Assembly (NCBI RefSeq): GCF_042186555.1
Contig: NC_133328.1
Coordinates: 66,096,235 to 66,160,234, forward strand
Direction of reading: 5' to 3'
Length of the DNA stretch: 64,000 nt
Source of the DNA: Aquarana catesbeiana
Lineage: Eukaryota > Chordata > Amphibia > Anura > Ranidae
Both the position numbers and the translations under genes were made by a program. Under the pieces are notes generated by a model, which was not told the DNA's origin, did not search any database, and saw only the letters and a list, made by a program, of their open reading frames with translations. Shown in pieces: positions 32,836-44,018 of the stretch (within the stretch, counting starts at the first letter, position 1; the number at the start of each line of letters is the position of its first letter).

Positions 32836-34010
32836 ATTATTCTGACTTTTCCCTGAGTACAATGTAATGCTTATCCTTCCCTGAGCATGTGATCCTGATT
32901 CTTACCTGAGCACATAGTGATGCTGACTTTTTTTCTGAGCACATGACACAAACTTTTTTTTCTGAGCACAATGAGATGACTTTTCTGAACACAACACGAT
33001 GCTGACTTTTCCCTGAACACAACATAATACTGACTTTTTCCAGAACAAAACACTGTTCTGACTTTTTTTTTAAAAACACAGTGGTGACTCTTACCTGAAC
33101 AAAACGTGATGCTGTTTTTTCTTTGAATACAACATAATGCTGACCTTTAACTGAGCACGTGATGCTGACTTTTTTGCTGAGCACAATGTGACGTAGACTC
33201 TTTTGAGCCGAATGCGATGCTGATGTTTCCCTGAGCACAACATAATGCTTACCTTTTCCTCAACAAAACATGACTGACTTTTCACTGAGAACAACATGAC
33301 GCTGGTTTTTACATGAACAAAACATATAGTAATGCAGACTTTTCTCTAAACACAATATGATGCGGACATTTTTCTGAACAAAACACGATTCTGACTTTTC
33401 TCTGAGAACAACGTGATGCTGAATTGTACCTGAACACATGATGCTGACTTTTACCTGAACACAACATGATGCTGATTTTTGCCCCAAGCACATGATGCTA
33501 ACTTTTGTATTTTGAGCACAATGTGATATTTATTGACTTTTCTAAGCACTACGTGATGTTGACTTTCCCATGAATACAACTTTATGCCGACTTTTCCCTG
33601 AGCACAACATGATGCTGACTTTTCCCTGAACACAATGCGATGCTTACATTTCCCTAAACACTGTGTGAGGCTGACATTTACATGAGCACAACAAGATACT
33701 TATTATTTTTCAGAGCAAAATGTAATGTTAACTTTTCTAACTTTTACCTGGACACTGCTGACTTTTTCCTGAACAAAACATGATGCTGGGACTTTTCCCT
33801 AAACGCAGCATAATGCTGACTCTTTCCCCAAATATAATGTGGTGATGACTTTTTTTCTGAACAAAATGTGTGATGTTGACTTTTTGAGTACAACATGAAG
33901 CTGACGTTTCCCTAAACACAATATGATGTCGACTTATTCCTGGGCAAAATGTAATGCTGACTTTTCCCTGAGCCCAACACGATGCTGCCTTTTCAGAGGA
34001 ACTTGTGTGT
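32836..34010 (+). repeat. Degenerate minisatellite, about 28-bp unit
   Basis: Unit approximately CTGACTTTTCCCTGAACA followed by CAACATGATG, repeated about 40 times with many substitutions and small indels. 28 is not a multiple of three, and the overlapping minus-strand frames (KSQHHVVF, REKSAS themes) arise from the repeat and are not a gene family. Confidence 0.92.
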
Positions 34011-34661
34011 ATCAAATTAATCGGTTTCATACCGTTTATGTGGCCCAAGGATTGGGCAATTGGAATAAGCTGGAATTGTAACAGTATGTCCTTGTTTCTT
34101 CTTTTTATTCTATATATATTTTTTTTACTTTTATTTTAGAATGTCTCCTATACTCCGTAATGAAATGACCATATGCTTTTTTTTCCCAGCAATAATTGTA
34201 TCCATTTCCTTTCTTGTTTCTTTGTAAAGATAATGACGCTACCAAAATATTGTTCCTATTCTTTTTACTGTTTTCTTTGTTGGGTACAATTGCTCTTTTG
34301 TGTGTTTAATTCCCTCCCTGGCCCTGTGAATTCATTTCACAAAGAATCTTTGCTTGTTTTTCTCTTTTGATCTTTTCCTGTGAAATGATGATCTGGTCCC
34401 TTCAAGTCTGTAAAGTCACAATGTAGATAACAGCCCAGTGTCATGTGCGATATGTTTCGTACTATGATGAAGCAGTTTATAAGCTGTTTGGTTGAAATTT
34501 GTAAGATGCTTGGCCTTGAACAGCAATGAAACAGGGGATGTAACCTCAAAGGTAGGTGAGCCATAATGCCACTGACACTGTAAAAGATTTAATGGTAATA
34601 AAAGACAGGGAGGGAGAATGGGTGTGACTTGCCTTCCATTTCACCTTCATTTATGCGTTAA

Positions 34662-34664
<3 letters not shown>

Positions 34665-34712
<48 letters not shown>
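34665..34712 (+). repeat. (TA)n microsatellite
   Basis: About 24 uninterrupted TA units, followed by a T-rich run. 34011-34664 and 34713-34984 hold no recognised gene. Confidence 0.95.
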
Positions 34713-34715
<3 letters not shown>

Positions 34716-34984
34716 TATTTTTTTTATTATTCTTTTTTTTAGTGCAACATATCAACATAGTCAACATATTTTTGAAGATTATATTGATTATACATATGCA
34801 CAGTAAATCAGGGCTTTTTTTTCTCAGAGAATAGGTGCAGGAACTCCCCCTTCTGAGTCCCCCCCTTGTCTCCGCTCCCTACCCACCTCCCGGTAGTGCT
34901 CCAAGTATCATTTGCTAAATAATTTGTATGGAATTTGTTCTTGTCTAATAACAAGAAAAGCAGTAAAAATAGATGCACTGGAGC

Positions 34985-35525
34985 CAGCAACCCCACCCCA
35001 ACAACAATAGATGCTCCCAAGCAACAATAGATTCCCCTCCCAGCTATAATAGACTCCACCCCAGCAACAATAGATCCCTCACACAATTATAGACTCCCCC
35101 AGCAACAATAGACCCCCCCAGTAACAATAGTCCCCACCCCAGTAACAATAGTTCCCCCCCAGCAACAATAGACCCCACCCCAGCAACAATAGTTCTCCAC
35201 ACATCAATAGACCCCCCACACAGAAACAATGGACCATCCACAACAAAATACCACCCTCCGCAACAAAAGATCCACCCCAGCAACATTAGACAACACCCTT
35301 CCAGCAGCAACAGATCTCCCAGTGGTCAGCATTAATAGACACTCCAGCAGCCAGCAACAATAGACCTCTCCCTCAACAGTAGATCCCTACAAGCACCATA
35401 AGACACCCCCCCCCCAGCAACAACAGATCCCCCACAAGCAATAATAGACCCTCACACAAAAACAGATCCCCACCAGTGACCATAAATCCCCCCAGCAGAC
35501 AGCATTAATAGACCCTCCAGCACAT
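34985..35525 (+). repeat. Degenerate CCCC-AGCAACAATAGA repeat
   Basis: The phrase (C)AGCAACAATAGA followed by 4-8 C-rich bases recurs roughly every 20-27 bp, progressively eroded to the right. Glycine/leucine-rich minus-strand frames are by-products. Similar logic (C-run plus AGCACAAA) appears at 63390-63800. 35526-35950 has no gene. Confidence 0.85.
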
Positions 35526-35950
35526 CCCTTGCTATTACATACATTTGGTGCTGGAGGTGCCGGAACTGCGTTCCCCCACGTTCCCGCTGAAAAAAGCCCT
35601 GCAGTAAATACATTTTTTCAAGCTTGTTGGTTCTATTCAGAAACCATGGCTGCAGTAGTCTCACTTTTTGCCATTCCCCATAAAGAAATTGCAATGAGCT
35701 GTCACCACTACTCAAGCTTACTGTAGAAGGCAGGACATTATACTGTATATTAAAGTAATCATTATGATTTGTTTTGTATTTTGCAATTCATTTGTCTTCT
35801 TTTAAATGTAACAGATTTCAGCACTGAGGATTCGCCTGAATTCCATCCTACACTGCTGCCTGCTTTTTTTAACTGCATCCCCCTAATTTGCAACCAGAGG
35901 TTTTACAAAATGCCTGGTACATCCAGGCATGGGGCATAGGTGAAGACTAA

Positions 35951-36216
35951 GGCTGGGTTCACATATATGCAAATTGGATGCGTATTTACCTGCATCTAAT
36001 TCACATAACATATGATAGTGACCGACGGTCAATGGATCTGGTTCACACATGTCGGGGGCGGCTCTGGTTCGGTTTTGAAAAGGGTCCTGAACATTTTTGG
36101 GTCCGGTTCAGGTGTGAATTCAGGGAAAAATTTGCACCTGCATTGCACCTGAACCGGTGAAAAGAAACACACAGGACTCCAGAACTGCAAACCGCACCGC
36201 AGATATGTGAAAACCT
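35951..36216. mobile_element. MITE with GGCTGGGTTCACA end, TAA TSD
   Basis: Starts GGCTGGGTTCACATATATGC and ends TGTGAAAACCT, flanked by TAA (35948-35950, 36217-36219). Near its left end it carries the uninterrupted version of the site into which the Tc1 at 53297 inserted in a sister copy. Confidence 0.82.
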
Positions 36217-36669
36217 TAATAAATAGGGGAATTGCACTCATAAACAATATATTTACAAAATAAAAAAATGTGTACTGTAAAAAATGAAAAACTAATTGAC
36301 TATACACCTTTGTATTCCATACTTAAAATTATACTGTAGATCTGTCTTTTAAAATACAGATTCAGGGTACCTTTATTCTCATTCAGCTACTAATTGAAAT
36401 GTAATTTCTCTTAAACATTGTATATGTATATTATGCATCCATGAACCACCCACTGCAATGAAAAGTATCCTCCATGGGAAATTACTAAATATAAGCAGCT
36501 ATGATGAAATACATTTAAATTGGATGTCATAAGACTTTTCATAATCATATTCATTAGTGGGTTTTGTAGAGATGTTGTTCATTAATTATCATTAAATGCA
36601 AGCCCTATCTCGACATTTGCATGTGTACCTGGATCTGGTTAAATCATATGGGGAAAGTCATACATAGTT
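36217..36669. other. Candidate conserved noncoding stretch
   Basis: AT-rich, with several TAAT/ATTA words, TGCATCCATGAACCACCC and ATTAATTATCATTAAATGC. No repeat signature. Suggestive of enhancer-type sequence but unproven. Confidence 0.3.
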
Positions 36670-36940
36670 TTTCCTATACAGCTTTGTAGGTGCTTTGGCA
36701 GTGGTGCTCATTCATTTCAATGGGCAGGGGAGATGGAGGAGTGGTGTATACACCGCTCCTAAACTGATACAAAGATGCTGCTTGCAGGACTTTTTCTAAC
36801 GTCCTGCAAGTGCACCGCTCAAGTGTGAAAGCACTCGGGCTTTCACACTGGGGCTGCAGGGGAGGCGTTTTTCAGGCTCTTTACAGGCGCTATTTTTAGC
36901 CCTTTAGCGCCTGAAAAACGCCTTCAGTGTGAAAAGGGTC
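36670..36940. mobile_element. MITE, GTGTGAAAAGGGTC right end, TTA flank
   Basis: The right half parallels 62194-62611 (GCGCTATTTTTAG, CACCGCTC, AGTGTGAAA). It ends GTGTGAAAAGGGTC before TTA. The left end is truncated or strongly decayed. Confidence 0.65.
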
Positions 36941-36954
36941 TTAGGTGTCAAGGC

Positions 36955-37535
36955 TGACATTTGGTAACTCGAGCTCCCTCCACATATTTTCTATGAGATT
37001 AAGGTCTAGAGACTGGCTTGGCCACTTCAGAAACTTAATGTGCTTCTTCTTGAGCCACTCCTTTGTTGCCTTGGCCGTGTGTTTTGGGTCATTGATATGC
37101 TGGAATACCCATCCACGACGCATTTTTAATGCCCTGGCTGAGGGAAGGAGATTTTCACCCAAGATTTGACATAGCCCTGTCCATCAACTCTTTAATGCGG
37201 TGAAGTTGTCCAGTCCCCTTAGCAGAAAAACACCCTCAAAACATAAGGTTTCCACCTCCATGTTTGACGGTGGGGATGGTGTTGTTGGGGACATAGGCAG
37301 CATTCTTCCTCCTTTTCCAAACACAGCGAGTTGAGTTGATGCCAAAGAGTTCGATTTTGGTCTCATCTGACCACAACACTTTCACTCAGTTCTCCTCTGA
37401 ATCATTCAGATGTTCATTAGCAAACTTCAGACGGACCTGTACATGTGCTTTCTTGAGCAGGGGGACCTTGTGGGCGTTGCAGGATTTTAGTTCTTCACGA
37501 CGTACTGTGTTACCAATTGTTATCTTGGCCATTCG
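36955..37535 (-). pseudogene. Tc1-like transposase remnant, DDE half
   Basis: On the minus strand it covers the catalytic half of a Tc1 transposase in several frames: WSDETKIELFG near 37360, a GGG-containing segment near 37265, FQHINDPKHTAKATKEW near 37080, and SLDLNLIENMWREL near 36970. All three catalytic positions (D, D, E) remain, but frameshifts and stops separate them and the DNA-binding half is gone. Both terminal repeats are missing. It abuts the MITE ending at 36940. Confidence 0.82.
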
Positions 37536-37639
37536 CTCCTGCTGCTATCAGTCAAATCCTGCGACGAGGGAGTGGGGGGCAGGGACGAGCTGCACTGTCT
37601 GTGTCTATACATGCAGACAACTTAGATCAGGTATGCCAC

Positions 37640-37816
37640 AATAGGAAGTAGATTTCTATGGTGGCACACCAAGAAGAGGAGGAGCCAGGAGTGCCGGTGG
37701 GGGACCCAAGAAGAGGAGGATCGATGCCGCTCTGTGCAGTTCCATTGCACAAAGCAGGTAAATATAAACCTGTTTATTAAAAAAATAAAACAAGAGGGTT
37801 CACAATCACTTTATTG
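37640..37816. mobile_element. TTAAAGTGGTTCT-type MITE, right-end fragment
   Basis: CCCAAGAAGAGGAGGATCG, GCTCTGTGCAGTTCCATTGC and CAAAGCAGGTAAATATAA, ending ACAATCACTTTA, match the right half of 11624-12083. 37817-38396 contains nothing recognised. Confidence 0.65.
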
Positions 37817-38396
37817 TGAATTGATTTCATAGGTCTATACTCCCCCGTGCCTCCAACAATGCAGTGCTCAGCATCTACGTAGGGTTTGTTTTTGTTTTTT
37901 GCACAAGAACGGGTCTGGGATAGTTGAAAGCACATTTCTTAACCCTCAGGAGCCATTTAAAGCTTGTTATCCCCTTATAAAACAATTTAATTTCACCTTC
38001 TCCAGTGACTCAGGGTAGCAACATTTTGCCAATTTTATTTCAAATTTTCACAAATTTCAGGGAAATGAACGTTATCAATTTGCCTCATGCATGGTTTCAA
38101 AGCCTGGGGGCATCCCTAGCCTTATACAAATACTGACTTGTAAGCATTTGGATATTTTTTTTCTCAAAACTCTACCCACAGGTCAAGGCAGTAGAGAAGA
38201 GTGGTATAGTAAGCAGCAGGCACTTTATGTCCCAAGATGGGAATTCTTTGGCCACACTTTCCAAAGATGTCTTGTGGCTTCACATGTGTTTGCAAATGCA
38301 TGCAACAAAAACCTCTGCTTTTAACATCATGTTTAAAAACTGGCCCTAGTATGTGTATGTATGCACATGAAGAAAGGAACTGAAATTGTAAGCTCC

Positions 38397-38842
38397 TTAA
38401 AGCGGTAGTAAACCCACTGTCTTTTTTTTTTTTTTTCCCTCCACCTGTAAGGGAAAAGGCATAATGAGCTAGTATGCACCGCATACTAGCTCATTATGAG
38501 ATACTTACCTTAGAACGAGGTCCACGCCGAGGGAGCTGATAGTTCCCCTCGGCGTGGCCTTCTGGGTATCGCGGCTCCGGCGCTGTGAGTGGCCGGAGCC
38601 GCGATGTCGTCACTCCCGCGCATGCGCGCGGGAGACTTTTTTTTCGGCAAAGTCCAGCGGCTGCCGGGCTTTCAGCCGAGAATCCCCTGTGCGCATGCGC
38701 TGCTGCAGTCAGCAGCTCATTGCGAAGGGAATATCTCCTAAACCATACAGGTTTAGGCGATATTTTTTTTACCTACAGGTAAGCCTTATTATAGGCTTAC
38801 CTGTAGTTAAAAGTTTAAAGAAAAGGTATACAACCGCTTTAA
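38397..38842. mobile_element. TTAAAGCGGTAGTAAACCC MITE, complete
   Basis: Left TTAAAGCGGT and right ACCGCTTTAA with TTAA at both extremes. The interior includes nested hairpins ATAATGAGCTAGTATGC/GCATACTAGCTCATTAT and CCGAGGGAGCTGATAG/CCCCTCGG, plus GCGCATGCGC. GC-rich compared with the surroundings. Confidence 0.83.
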
Positions 38843-38849
38843 GGCAGGG

Positions 38850-38915
38850 GCTAATGTGAATGTACAGTGCTGCATAAATTGTTGGTGCTATATAAACAAC
38901 TGTAATAAATAGATA
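38850..38915 (+). repeat. Dispersed repeat end, GTGCTATATAAA
   Basis: GAATGTACAGTGCTGCATAA followed by TTGTTGGTGCTATATAAACA is the inverse of the 6565 repeat core. Confidence 0.55.
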
Positions 38916-39823
38916 AATATATGGGCGGTTGCCATTTTTTCTTTGCAGGCACTTTATGTTGCCTGCTTTATAGTGAGAGGTTCAGTAAGAATTTTTTTTA
39001 TTGATACAGGTTCACTTTTTCACATATTAGAACACCTTTAAAAAAAACAGCTTGCAACTTGTACTTGCCGTTCAGTGTCATTAGTAACATCTACAAAATC
39101 AGTGGAACCCAAAGAACAAAGAGATTATTGTCCACACTTTAGAGATTTCTTACTGCTTACCGGTATTTCTTATTAATGTCACCTGCTACAAGTGAACTTG
39201 TTCAGAATGGGACAGCTATTATCTACTTAATTCTGAGATTTTGGGCTTATCTGTTTCTTTGTTGGAGAGGATTCACCTTCTCTGTCTGTTTTTCATCTAT
39301 GCCTTCGATAAACGCAGCTTCTGAAATCATGCTTTTTTAACACAAGCAAGATGACAATGAGTTCTGCAGTTGAAAAGTTAACATCTGCCCTGAAACAGTG
39401 CTCCACCCCAGCTCAGCAGCTTATTTAATCCTAGAAATTATCTGTCAGGTGTGAGTGACAGGACCTCGAACCCCATTGAATGGAGGCAATAGTTCCCTTC
39501 ACTCCCTTCTGCTTTGTATTTGTCGTCATTCAAGATAATGTTGAGAAGGATGGGATAAGCCCAATGAGGATCATATGTGCCCTAGTTTTAAAAGAGAGGG
39601 GAAAATTATAGCTTAACATAATTACATACATTTCTTTTCTCTTTATTTTTCTGGCAGGTTTTACTGCTGGAACAATTCAACGGAGCCAGGACATCAGAGA
39701 ACATCATCTGCTGCTTTTTCTGCTCCTGCAATGGTCATTTAACTCTGCGACCTTGAGAGGTCGATGTCCTCCAAACAGCTGAGTGCAATGTTTTATAGAG
39801 GAACTGATACTTCTGGCAAAGCA
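38916..39823. other. Low-repeat stretch with a possible 3' exon
   Basis: Mostly repeat-free. TTTCTTTTCTCTTTATTTTT then CTGGCAG (ending 39658) is a good splice-acceptor pattern. It opens a 32-codon frame beginning VLLLEQFNGARTSENII that stops at 39755-39757 (TGA). The peptide was not recognised, and no upstream exon or polyadenylation site was identified. It may be chance. Confidence 0.25.
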
Positions 39824-39825
39824 TA

Positions 39826-41367
39826 CAGTGGGGACGGAAAGTATTCAGACCCCCTTACATTTTTCACTCTTTGTTATATTGCAGCCATTTACTAAAATCA
39901 TTTAAGTTCATTTTTTTCCTCATTAATGTACACACAGCACCCCATATTGACAGAAAAACACAGAATTGTTGACATTTTTGCAGATTTATTAAAAAAGAAA
40001 AACTGAAATATCACATGGTCCTAAGTATTCAGACCCTTTGCTCAGTATTTAGTAGAAGCACCCTTTTAATCTAATACAGCCATGAGTCTTTTTGGGAAAG
40101 ATGCAACAAGTTTTTCACACCTGGATTTGGGGATCCTCTGCCATTCCTCTTTGTAGATCCTGTCCAGTTCTGTCAGGTTGGATGGTTGTTGGAGTGGTTG
40201 TTGTGAAGCCACTCCTTCGTTATTTTAGCTTTGTGCTTAGGGTCATTGTCTTATTGGAAGGTAAACATTCGGCCCAGTCTGAGGTCCTGAGCACTCTGGA
40301 GAAGGTTTTCGTCCAGGATATCCCTGTACTTGGCCGCATTCATCTTTCTCTCGATTGCAACCAGTCGCCCTGTCCCTGCAGCTGAAAAACACCCCCACAG
40401 CATGATGCTGCCACCACCATGCTTCACTGTTGGGACTGTATTGGACAGATGATGAGCAGTGCCTGGTTTTCTCCACACATTCCGCTTAGAACTAAGGCCA
40501 AAAAGTTCTATCGTGGTCTCATCAGACCAGAGAATCTTATTTCACACTATCTTGGAGTCCTTCAGGTGTTTTTTTAGCAAACTCCATGCGGGCTTTCATG
40601 TGTCTTGCACTGAGGAGAGGCTTCCGTTGGGCCATTCTGCCATAAAGCCTTGACTGGTGGAGTGATGGTTGACTTTCTACAACTTTCTCCCATCTCCCAA
40701 CTGCATCTCTGGAGCTCAGCCACAGTGATCTTTGGGTTCTTCTTTACCTCTCTCACCAAGGCTCTTCTCCGCCGATAGCTCAGTTTGGCCAGAAGGCCAG
40801 CTCTAGGAAGGGTTCTGGTCGTCCCAAACGTCTTCCATTTAAGGATTATGGAGGCCACTGTGCTCTTAGGAACCTTAAGTGCAGCAGAAATTTTTTGTAA
40901 CCTTGGCCAGATCTGTGCCTTGCCACAATTCTGTCTCTGAGCTCTTCAGGCAGCTCTTTTCACCTTATGATTCTCATTTGCTCTGACATTCCCTGTGAGA
41001 TGTAAGGTCTTATATAGACAGGTGTGTGGCTTTCCTAATCAAGTCCAATCAGTATAATCAAACACAGCTGGACTCAAATGAAGGTGTAGAACCATCTCAA
41101 GGATGATCAGAAGAAATGGACAGCACCTCAGTTAAATATATGAGTGTCACAGCAAAGGGTCTGAATACTTAGGACCATGTGATATTTCAGTTTTTCTTTT
41201 TTAATAAATCTGCAAAAATGTCAACAATTCTGTGTTTTTCTGTCAATATGGGGTGCTGTGTGTACATTAATGAGGAAAAAAATGAACTTAAATGATTTTA
41301 GCAAATGGCTGCAATATAACAAAGAGTGAAACATTTAAGGGGGTCTGAATACTTTCCGTCCCCACTG
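39826..41367 (-). mobile_element. Tc1-like transposon, internally deleted, 1,542 bp
   Basis: Ends CAGTGGGGACGGAAAGTATT and inverse, inverted repeats of about 217 bp (39826-40042, 41151-41367) and TA on both sides (39824-39825, 41368-41369). Same family as 53297-54924 but 86 bp shorter, mainly from one deletion in the transposase. The intact ends mean it could still have been moved by an enzyme supplied in trans. Confidence 0.93.
40066..40977 (-). pseudogene. Tc1 transposase pseudogene lacking catalytic Glu
   Basis: ATG at 40977 begins MRIIR, followed at once by TGA where the sister copy has Ser, then KELPEELRDRIVA, a frameshift, ASIILKWKTFG and LVREVKKNPKITVAELQRC, KPGTAHHLSNTVPTVKHGGG and GRLVAIERKMNAAKYRDI. 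A deletion of about 80 bp near 40205 joins EEW-type codons directly to the segment after the third catalytic residue, so the SPDLNPIE motif is lost. An early stop (40066-40068) replaces a Gln codon near the C-terminus. Non-functional. Confidence 0.9.
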
Positions 41368-42050
41368 TATGTAAAGAAATCAAGGCCAGATTTCTGCATA
41401 ACCAACATACGCTATGGCGTAGGGTGGCAAGGTTGCCAGGACAGGCACATAACCAGTCACATATCACGTTTAATTTCTGTAAAACACTCCATGTATAATA
41501 AAAGATTCCAGAATCCAGTCAGGTCAACACTTGTTGTCACTGCACAGTTTGTATTTATTTCTTGGTGGAATAGGGTATGGTGGAATTACATACTGCCTAC
41601 TCTGGGTCAGTACACCTAGAACCAAACAGAAAAGGACGACAGTTTGCCCTACAGTATACTTTTAGGTGTCCTTACACAGAGTGAACAAATTGTATGTTTT
41701 GCCATCATTGAGGTTTGGTGAGACAGACGTCAGTGCTGGTGGATGCATTGGGAGCTGAGTATAAGGTGTGGAGTCGCCTCATACTGTGGAGAAACTCATC
41801 CTTTATACCCCTCTGCATTTGACCATAGCAATCCCCCTTCCTACCAGAGTTTGTCACTTCGATTGTGGCTAATAAGATTTATATTTTTGTGATATTTATA
41901 CTACCTTTATCCAATATTTTGGAAGCTCAAGTCTAACCTCTAGGACCACACATCTCTTTATGGACGAAACAGGGTGGGCTCTATGTTAATACCATTCAGG
42001 TCTCTTTGAAAGTCTGTAACAGTCTGATCTATGTGGTGTCCATCACTAAG
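41368..42050. other. Spacer before hammerhead-bearing fragment
   Basis: No gene recognised. 41690-42050 may be the upstream part of the Penelope-like fragment. ATGGACGAAACAGGG (41959-41973) contains GAAAC but no box 1 and is not called. Confidence 0.35.
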
Positions 42051-42096
42051 TGTGAATCCTGAAGAAGCTATTATAGTGAAGCGTGTTGATTCCACA
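42051..42096 (+). ncRNA. Hammerhead ribozyme motif, well preserved
   Basis: Stem I GAATC/GATTC (42054-42058, 42088-42092), extended beyond a bulged C by TGT/ACA. Box 1 CTGAAGA (42059-42065) matches CTGATGA at every essential base, since position 7 is variable. Stem II CTA-TAG (42068-42076), GAA (42078-42080), G15.1-U16.1 wobble, C-G pair, GT loop, and GTT as the cleavage triplet ending 42087. The 150 bp downstream (to about 42240) are AT-rich, ending TTTTTGTCTTTCCTC, which resembles the tail elsewhere. Type I, minimal stem III, as in Penelope-like elements. Confidence 0.68.
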
Positions 42097-42910
42097 CGCT
42101 TATAACATTCAATATCAACTGTCCAACACCTTATTCAGTTTGTATGATATGGTTTTATCTAGATGGCACTTTATCTTTTAATGTGATATAATTAAAACAA
42201 TGTTTTTATATTATTGATGTTTTTGTCTTTCCTCATTTGTTGGCACATTCAAAGTCCCTTGCCCTGTGGTTGGTGAGGCCCCCGCTCCTTTTTAGGATGT
42301 GGTCCTCCCTCTTACAGGGGTTATGGTGTGTTTTGCCATCCTTGCCCCATCTGATTTTCTTAGTATGACCTTTAAGCTAACTGATCAACTTGGATAGGAG
42401 GGGAGCAGAACAAGACAGGAGGCCAACATTTGTTTTACAATAATTTTCTGTGATTTGTATGGGGTGTTTCAGTTAATTATTGGAATGCAGGCACCATAAA
42501 ATGATGGATTAATTACTATTGAACTCATATGCCATATCACCTACTTTGGGTCAGTCCACATAGAACCAAACATTTTTGCTGCATAGTAGGGGGACAACAC
42601 TTCAAACCTGGGATTCTGGCAACTTTATGCCTCTGTCCTACGTCATGTCTGCTCTTCAGATTTGCAGTAAACAGTATCAATCGCTGAGCTTTCTTCCTTT
42701 TGTAAACCCATGTAAATGCTACCACTCATCAGTTTTCAGACCAAACACTCCTTTTACACGCCTGCTTTAAACCTAAAATTGTTGTGCAACACTTTGGTAT
42801 AATGGGTATTGTTCAGGTAATGATCACATTAGCTGAAATGAATAACTGAATGTATTTCTTTTCCACTGTACATCAGTGTGCATAAAATGTTTTTTTATTG
42901 AGTATTCAGT
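42097..42910. other. Hammerhead fragment tail, then no feature
   Basis: 42097-42330 probably belongs to the same retroelement fragment. The rest shows no gene, terminal repeats or tandem structure. Confidence 0.35.
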
Positions 42911-42915
42911 AAAAT

Positions 42916-43328
42916 TGTCAGGGACAATGAATTAGACGGAGACAGAAAATGCAGTAAAAATCACACCTTTTAATATAATGGTAAAAATTGTACAAATAGT
43001 AAACGTAGTCAAAACATAGCCAGGGTTCGGTAACCAGACAGGTAGTCAGAGTAAGCCAGTAAATCAGGAAGCCAGAGATCAGCATAGTCGGAAGCAGCAA
43101 ACAGGATCAGGAACCAGAAGGGAAGTCAGCCAGGCAATTATTTAACAGGAACACAAGCAGAGAATTTCCAGATGGGTTTGACCAAGGCGAAGGCACAGAA
43201 TGAATGAACCAGGCAGTTTAAATAGCCAGAAGGAAATGATCACCAGGTGATCCTCTGTGGAATGAAGAGCTGGCAATTAACCAACAGCTGAGCACTGAGA
43301 GGGGAGGGCTGAGAGCCCGGCCCTGACA
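42916..43328. mobile_element. Probable solo LTR, 413 bp, AAAAT duplication
   Basis: Begins TGTCAGGG and ends CCCTGACA, flanked by AAAAT on both sides (42911-42915, 43329-43333). TG...CA ends with a 5-bp target duplication fit a solo LTR. The interior is rich in (C/A)AGGCAG, GGAACCAGAAGG and AGTCAG words and has no frame. A DNA transposon with a 5-bp duplication cannot be excluded, given the 8-bp inverted ends. Confidence 0.6.
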
Positions 43329-43599
43329 AAAATATAAAAAAAGAGGGCTGTCATTTGGGGAATCTCTGGAGAATGTGAGATGCATTATCAGAGGATAAAA
43401 GAGTTGCCAATTAGATGCCTTACTGGATGCATATGATGGTTTAGGGTTTCTCCTACTTTTAAATATTTTTCTCCTCCTTTTAAATATTATTTTTGAAACC
43501 AGGCTCCTTCTTGGTATGAATGCGTACTTCCTGAGGCTTGGTTCCAATCTTGCATATGCCATTATGTCTGTGGGATTTGAATAAAAATGTGTATATTTT

Positions 43600-43639
43600 T
43601 TCCTGAAGAAGCAGGCATTGACCAGTGAAATGTGTTGAA
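43600..43639 (+). ncRNA. Hammerhead motif, copy 1 of duplication
   Basis: TTC/GAA base of stem I, box 1 CTGAAGA (43603-43609), a weakened stem II (GGCATTGACC), GAAA then T (43627-43631), GT loop, and GTT triplet (43634-43636). Stem III would be A-U plus U-G. Confidence 0.52.
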
Positions 43640-44018
43640 TATGAAGAACCCATGATGTTTCTGTTTTTAAAATGTGAAGGAATCTTTGTATACCGCAAAT
43701 GTGTATATTCTCCAGATGTTATGATTATTAATGCTTTTAAGACTGTTTCTTAATGTTATTAATAAACTTTGTACTTGCACATAAAAAATGTGGTATCGTT
43801 AAAGTCCTTTTAGCTTTTTGGTTAGGAATTTTGTTTTAAACTATTAATCATGGGATGTGGTCCCTACATTCCAAATGATTTAATATGTATTATTGATAGT
43901 GCTCCCCAACGTCATGCTTGTCTTTGTTTTTTATTGGATATTCTGTAAAATATAAAGTAGAGTGCTTCCCTTTCCTGTCAGCAGTACTGGAAGGTTATTA
44001 TAAAGCTTTGTATTCTCA

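Noticed and set aside
32836..34048. Overlapping minus-strand frames with KSQHHVVF/REKSAS repeats
   Set aside because: By-products of the 28-bp degenerate minisatellite; frames shift from unit to unit.
34446..34495. CTATGATGAAGCAG...CTGTTTGGTTGAAAT as a hammerhead
   Set aside because: Five extra bases separate stem II from GAAA, and stem I does not pair.
34808..35310. Gly/Leu/Trp-rich minus-strand frames
   Set aside because: They arise from the CAGCAACAATAGACCCC repeat and have no domain signature.
41959..41973. GGACGAAACAGGG upstream of the 42-kb hammerhead
   Set aside because: GAAAC is present, but neither CTGAnGA nor the cleavage triplet and stems can be placed.
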